A stretch of 64,000 nucleotides of DNA, taken from NCBI GenBank assembly GCA_051294375.1, contig CM119263.1, positions 22,470,833 through 22,534,832 of the forward strand. The letters are read 5' to 3'. Numbering within the stretch: the stretch's first letter is position 1; each line of letters begins with the position of its first letter. This stretch comes from Paraspadella gotoi. Lineage: Eukaryota > Chaetognatha. Shown here one piece after another: positions 59,296 through 64,000 of the stretch. The notes under the pieces were generated by a model, which had not been told where the DNA came from, did not search any database, and saw only the letters and a list, made by a program, of their open reading frames with translations. The position numbers were made by a program, and so were the translations under genes.

Positions 59296-62200
59296 AGATC
59301 TCATACACTACTGCTCGTGGCTTGTAATAAATTAAAGGGTGCAAAATTTGTGACACTCGTGCAGAGAAAACAAAAGCGCGAAAAGATGTTTCCGAAAAAA
59401 AAAAATCGCGCGGTAGATGTGCAGAACTACCGGGTTTGGTAACTCACTTCACTCAACATCATCACGTCACTCACTCACGATCACTCACCTCACTCACTCA
59501 CTCACATCACTCACGTGATCGTAACGTGGCGTCGACCTCGAACGTCCAGAGATGAAACGCGCGAACTCGAGATGGGAATGAAAAGGAGCGAGCGAAAGGG
59601 CAGAAAAGGTCAAGGATGTTCTAATTCCGGGATTTTGACGAGGGACGGGGTGGAGGGGGGGGGGGGTTGTGGACGTTAGGGATGGGTGGGGGGGAAACGT
59701 AAAGCAGCGAGGGTTGTCATACGTCTTACAGAGACCGTAAACTATACTATATCCGGTCTTAGAGAAATCTTTTTAAAAAGTTATTTTTTTGGAAATATGA
59801 TTTTTTTTTTAAATTTTTTTCATTTAACATATTTTGTGAGACTGATTCTTGTGTGACGTCTGGTTTTCAAACATCAACGCAACAAAGTCAATCCTCTCGA
59901 TGTATCCTTCACCATAACTTAGGCAGAGTGACGACGTCATTTTCGAGTTGCTCAAATTTGATTTTATCCATTTTATAGTTTCTTTTTTTCTCTCCTTAAA
60001 TTTTTGCCCTTTTTTCTCTTCCTTTTACTCCTTTTTTTTTTCTCCGCGCGAATCGACGATCGAGTTAAGGTGTTTTCGCCTCGAGCTTTCGCGGGTCGTA
60101 CGACACCTCAATCGAGGAAAACGACTCAATTTTATGGGGTACTCCTTGTCAAAGTCTCCACTTTTTGCACTCCGGTGTTTAAACGCGCTTGCTCCTGCCA
60201 AGCCAGGGTTTTCTTCTTGTTGCTGCTATATCTTGTCAAGCATAACTCTTACTGTTTTTACCTTCTTTTTAAATTTGAGCAAAAATATATATAGGTTCTC
60301 TTTCAAAAAATACGTTTCCTCGGTGTGGTTTTAAAAAAGGTTTGTTCGGCTTTGTTCCGTTTAAAAAAAAAAAGTTGACCGTCCTGTAGAAACGTTTGGC
60401 TCCCTCACCAAAACTGATGGCTCCAGTTACTCTGCGCTCTTTCCCAACCGTTTAAAAGTCCATTGTTTTGCAAGCGACAAACAAGTCTTAATTTTTTTGT
60501 AGCGTCGAAACAGACACTTACTCAGAATAATAATAAAAATTTGATTTCATATAAAAATTACAATTGATTGATAAATTTATTCCTGTTCAGAGATCTATGT
60601 TATAGGTATTATTTTCTGTCATTTTTTAGCATTATAATTTTTTCTTGGTAAATAAAATGGTGAACAAAACCAAAAACATCAACGACGCATCAAAGTGAAT
60701 CAACAATAAACGTCGAATTTTTTATTTCTCCAGGCGATTACTTTAAAAAAAACTCGCCTTCTTTTTTCTGTTGGAAAAACGTTTTTCGCGCCAACAGGGC
60801 AAAAATACATTTGTTTTACCAAGGAAAATTCCATTGAAAATTCCGTGGATGGACGTCTTCCCAGCGATTTCCGTTGCAAGACGCTGCGACATTTCAAAGG
60901 AAACCTCATTCAACGCAGTTGGTCCTCAGGCCAAACAAATACCCCTTTTCGCCTATAGAATAGAGAGAAGCAGATTCTCTGTCACAAATATCTCGCGCTC
61001 CGGTTTTCACTCACTTTCCTCTTCTCTTTTGTCAATAAGAAATTGGTAACAATATAAAATTATCATATCCCTTCATTCAATAAATAACATATAATAATAT
61101 AAATAATAATATACTATAATTATAAATAGCTATGGTGGGTTAAAGCCTACATACCGTTTTCGTTCCCGCTTTTCATGTTCTTTAGCTAAATACAAAGATT
61201 TCAATTCTTTTACCGACGGTCACCATTATCCTCATGTAGTTTATTACTCCATTCTTCCCGCATAAAAGCTCTCACCCGATTCTCAACGCCGGGCAAACCA
61301 CATTTTCCTTTTTCTTCCTTAACTCAATTTCGCTTATCTCATCCCTTTGCGCTTCTGTCACGTCCGCTATTATGTTATTACTTTTTCACGTTCCCTTGTT
61401 TTTAAAACATCTGACGTAACCATGAACTGAACGCAGCGAAGGCAAAAAGAAAGAACGAATTGAAAAAAAAAAAGAAAACAACTTGAGTTTTGAGAAACAG
61501 ACGATCGTTAAATAGCTCGAATTCGCAGAACAAAGACTATAACTTATTTCTTATGACGAAAAGTCACGTATCGCAGCCGCCAACCGCCGCCTCCGCCGCG
61601 CAGCCGCACCGCAGCCGGCCGCCTTCGTCGTGTTTTCTATTCAAGATTTTTCTTTTCAGGGTCGAGAAACACAACAAACGAAAGACCTCATACAACTTTT
61701 CATTCTTTTTTCTCTCTCTTTTTTTTTCTTTCTTTTTTTTAAGCTTTTCTTTTTTCTCTCCAGACCGTTAAGGCGAGACAAGTTCGCAAGGTGTGACACT
61801 TTAAGCCATCGAACTAATGAATATCAAGTGATTAGGTAATTTAAAGCTGTCATTCTCTTAACATTTTTAATTAATTAATGATGGCTTATCTCATAGGGTG
61901 GTCTCTATCTTTCTTTTTTAATATTTTGCAAAAGTAAAGATGTTAGGTTTTTAACATAGCTGCAACAAGAAAGAAATTAAAAAACAGGAACGGCTAAAAA
62001 AAAAAAAAAACTATAAAAAATGGGTTACGAATCTCCCAAGACTAATTTAAAAAAGGTCTGACAGAATACAATTTTGTTGTTTATTTTGAAAAGGTCTAAA
62101 GCCAAACAAACTCTCAGGAGATGAAGAGATTAAAAACAAGCGAACGGGTTTTTTTTGCCCTTATTCTTTCTTATGTGCGCTTCATTTTTACGTTCGTTTG

Positions 62201-63406
62201 TATCGAGCAAGCGATGCCATTTTGTTACCGCGTCACCTTGACCGAAGCAAGGCGCCTCTTTCGAAGCTCTGATGTCCCATGTGGATTCATGTTTTTTACC
62301 CGGTATCTTTGAAGCTAGATTATCGATTGTTTTTGAAAATGATATTTCAAAAATTTCTCTTGAATTGCAAAAAATGTAAATATTATTAGCCGGCCTAAAT
62401 TTCATTCCTTTTTTTGAATCTTGATTTGAATTTGAATTCATTTAAAAAGTCATTGTAATTCCTGCGCGAATTCCCTCGATGTTATTACTGAATGAACTCG
62501 CGAGTTCATTTTCACTTGAATCTCAAATTTTTTTCTTATTTTTACAATTTATTATTTAAAAAATGATAATGTTTGCAAACTTAAATTGTTAATATATATT
62601 AACTTATCTCAACTATCTTTCTTTAATATCCCTCCACTTTTTTAGTACTTATTCTTAACCTGTCCTTTAACCTCTCGCACTGTCTTTTTCTTATTTTTTT
62701 TGAAACCGTCTATCTCTCTCCCTCTTTTTACGTTTCACCACACGTAAACTTATACTTTTGTCAAAAATTTTCCCAAAATGATTTATTAATTTCTTTTGCG
62801 CTAATGAAGACTTACATCTAAAGTTTAAAAATTTTTTCCCTTTTTAAAATAAAATTGTTTGCATAAAACAAAAACAAGGTCGGTAAACAATTCCAATGTT
62901 TTGCGCCACAGTCGACTTTTTCCTTTTCATGTGTATTTCGCATATGATCTACATGATTAGAGCAATTTTTAAAAAAAGTTTTTTTATGGTTGATCACTAC
63001 TGGTGCAAAGTTTCATTACAAACCAAAAAGACATTCAAGAAATATACTGAGTTCGCGGGTTCCAGCCTACACTATATAATAAAAAAAAAGACTGACGAAA
63101 ATACAAATTCGTTTATGTGTTTCTCCGATACGTCCGAGTGACACTGGCACTAAACTGGGTTTAAAATCCAGACGCTTGTCTGAACCTGACCTGACCCTTT
63201 AAATGACCCGAGTTAATCCAACTGACGCCTTTTCGCTGCGCCCCCAAACTAATTCCTCGACCAACAAATTTTTGTGGCGCAGATCTAAAGATCAGCAAGC
63301 TTCGATTTCATCACGGAACGGAAAAGGCCCTGATTATTTAAGTACAAAAACTCTCTTTCCTCTCTCTCGTCTCTCTCTTTCCCCCCTCTCTCTCTCTCCT
63401 CTCTCT

Positions 63407-63445
<39 letters not shown>

Positions 63446-63486
63446 GTCTCTCTCTCTCCCTCCCTGATTCCAGAAACGACAGCAAT
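59296..63486 (+). repeat. Second duplicated block, copy C4 (indel-rich)
   Basis: This starts at the point matching 49310 and runs through the point matching 59290. Frequent single-base indels (for example in the ACTC tract at 59445-59515) mark it as unpolished. It lacks both insertions of C3. It ends at a 25-N gap whose two sides carry the same sequence. Confidence 0.78.
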
Positions 63487-63511
63487 NNNNNNNNNNNNNN
63501 NNNNNNNNNNN
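63487..63511. other. Assembly gap, 25 N
   Basis: Both sides carry CTCCCTCCCTGAT, CAGAAACG and CAGCAAT, so the flanks overlap. Confidence 0.99.
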
Positions 63512-64000
63512 CTCCCTCCCTGATCCCAGAAACGGCAGCAATAAATCAAAAACCCGGGAAGCCTTCGAGAGGTCAGGTAAGAACGAATCCGGCAAGAACG
63601 CTAAAAGTGGCGTTTCGCCGACACATTTTCCGACACTTTCATCGCCGCGCGGGAGAGAAAAACAACCCGGCACCGCCAATCAGGGGAAAAAAAAAGCCTC
63701 GAGGGGGGAGGAGAGGGCGAGGAAAAAACCCCAGATGGGCCACCAGGCCACCTCGTTAAGAAACGTAAGTTCACCTAACCACCCCGGTCCAACCCGCCCC
63801 CGGCGCCCCCCTCATTACCCTCGGTTTGACTGAGTGCGAGGTGGTTAGTTTCTTTTTAAAAAAGATTTATTGTAGTCGTTTCTCGTTTACTGTTCCTTTG
63901 GACAATATGTTAACCTTCCGAGGGAATTTCACTGTCGAATGCGGAGAACGTCCATGCTCTGACCGTATGGTTAATGCTTATAATACATTTAGTTTTGACT
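63512..64000. other. GC-richer unassigned sequence at the window end
   Basis: Two good plus-strand donor-like sites are visible, GGTCAG/GTAAGA near 63577 and GAAAC/GTAAGT near 63759. No open frame with a recognisable domain accompanies them. An exon of a neighbouring gene could start here, but this cannot be shown. Confidence 0.3.

Noticed and set aside
50010-60300. Frame with SRVETQSRKTTQFYGDS conserved in three places
   Set aside because: Conservation reflects recent duplication or assembly redundancy of the whole block, coding or not; both strands are equally open.

Overview
The window is a stretch of eukaryotic nuclear DNA, AT-rich and dominated by repeats, from an invertebrate animal. 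A spliced GPCR gene, short introns with GT..AG ends, fragments of a LINE and of a Tc1/mariner element, and abundant (GA)n, (GAAA)n and (GAC)n microsatellites all point that way. The receptor looks most like the beta-type octopamine receptors of protostomes, so an arthropod or a related phylum is the best guess. That is inference; no species can be named from this sequence alone.

Only one gene is well supported: a biogenic-amine G-protein-coupled receptor on the minus strand, with six coding exons between 16575 and 7212 (about 462 residues once indels are allowed for). The exons carry TM1; TM2-TM3; TM4-TM5; two pieces of the third intracellular loop and TM6; and TM7 with the tail. All splice phases agree. 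Exons 1, 4, 5 and 6 are intact. Exon 2 has one apparent frameshift and exon 3 has four, yet conserved motifs persist on both sides of every break. This suggests unpolished sequence rather than a decayed gene. A tRNA-Tyr-like gene sits in the same orientation just upstream of exon 3.

Layout: 1-7160, AT-rich noncoding DNA with foldback elements and two copies of a dispersed SINE-like repeat. 7162-16927, the receptor gene and its introns, rich in microsatellites. 16928-24768, noncoding DNA with two minisatellites (an ATTGG-bearing array near 18.1 kb and a 40-bp unit near 21.6 kb). 24769-35668 and 36145-47905, two long near-copies of the same ~11-kb block in direct order. 48960-49450, a 48-bp minisatellite. 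49310-63486, two to four partial copies of a second ~4.8-kb block, interrupted by a satellite array at 52.29-54.41 kb. 63512-64000, GC-richer unassigned sequence.

The second copy of the 11-kb block (36025-45982) is bracketed exactly by two 25-N gaps and differs from the first by frequent single-base indels. Gap 63487-63511 has the same sequence on both sides. The economical reading is long-read gap filling or unmerged haplotypes, not true tandem duplication. Some differences between copies still look biological: a 617-bp Tc1/mariner-derived element with a matching empty site, a 53-bp VNTR with about 23 versus 5-6 units, and a LINE fragment present in one copy and missing in the other.

I found no convincing new gene system. 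The most interesting items are the transposon with its empty site, the repeat polymorphisms between block copies, an apparently undescribed ~146-180-bp satellite, and the dispersed SINE-like family.
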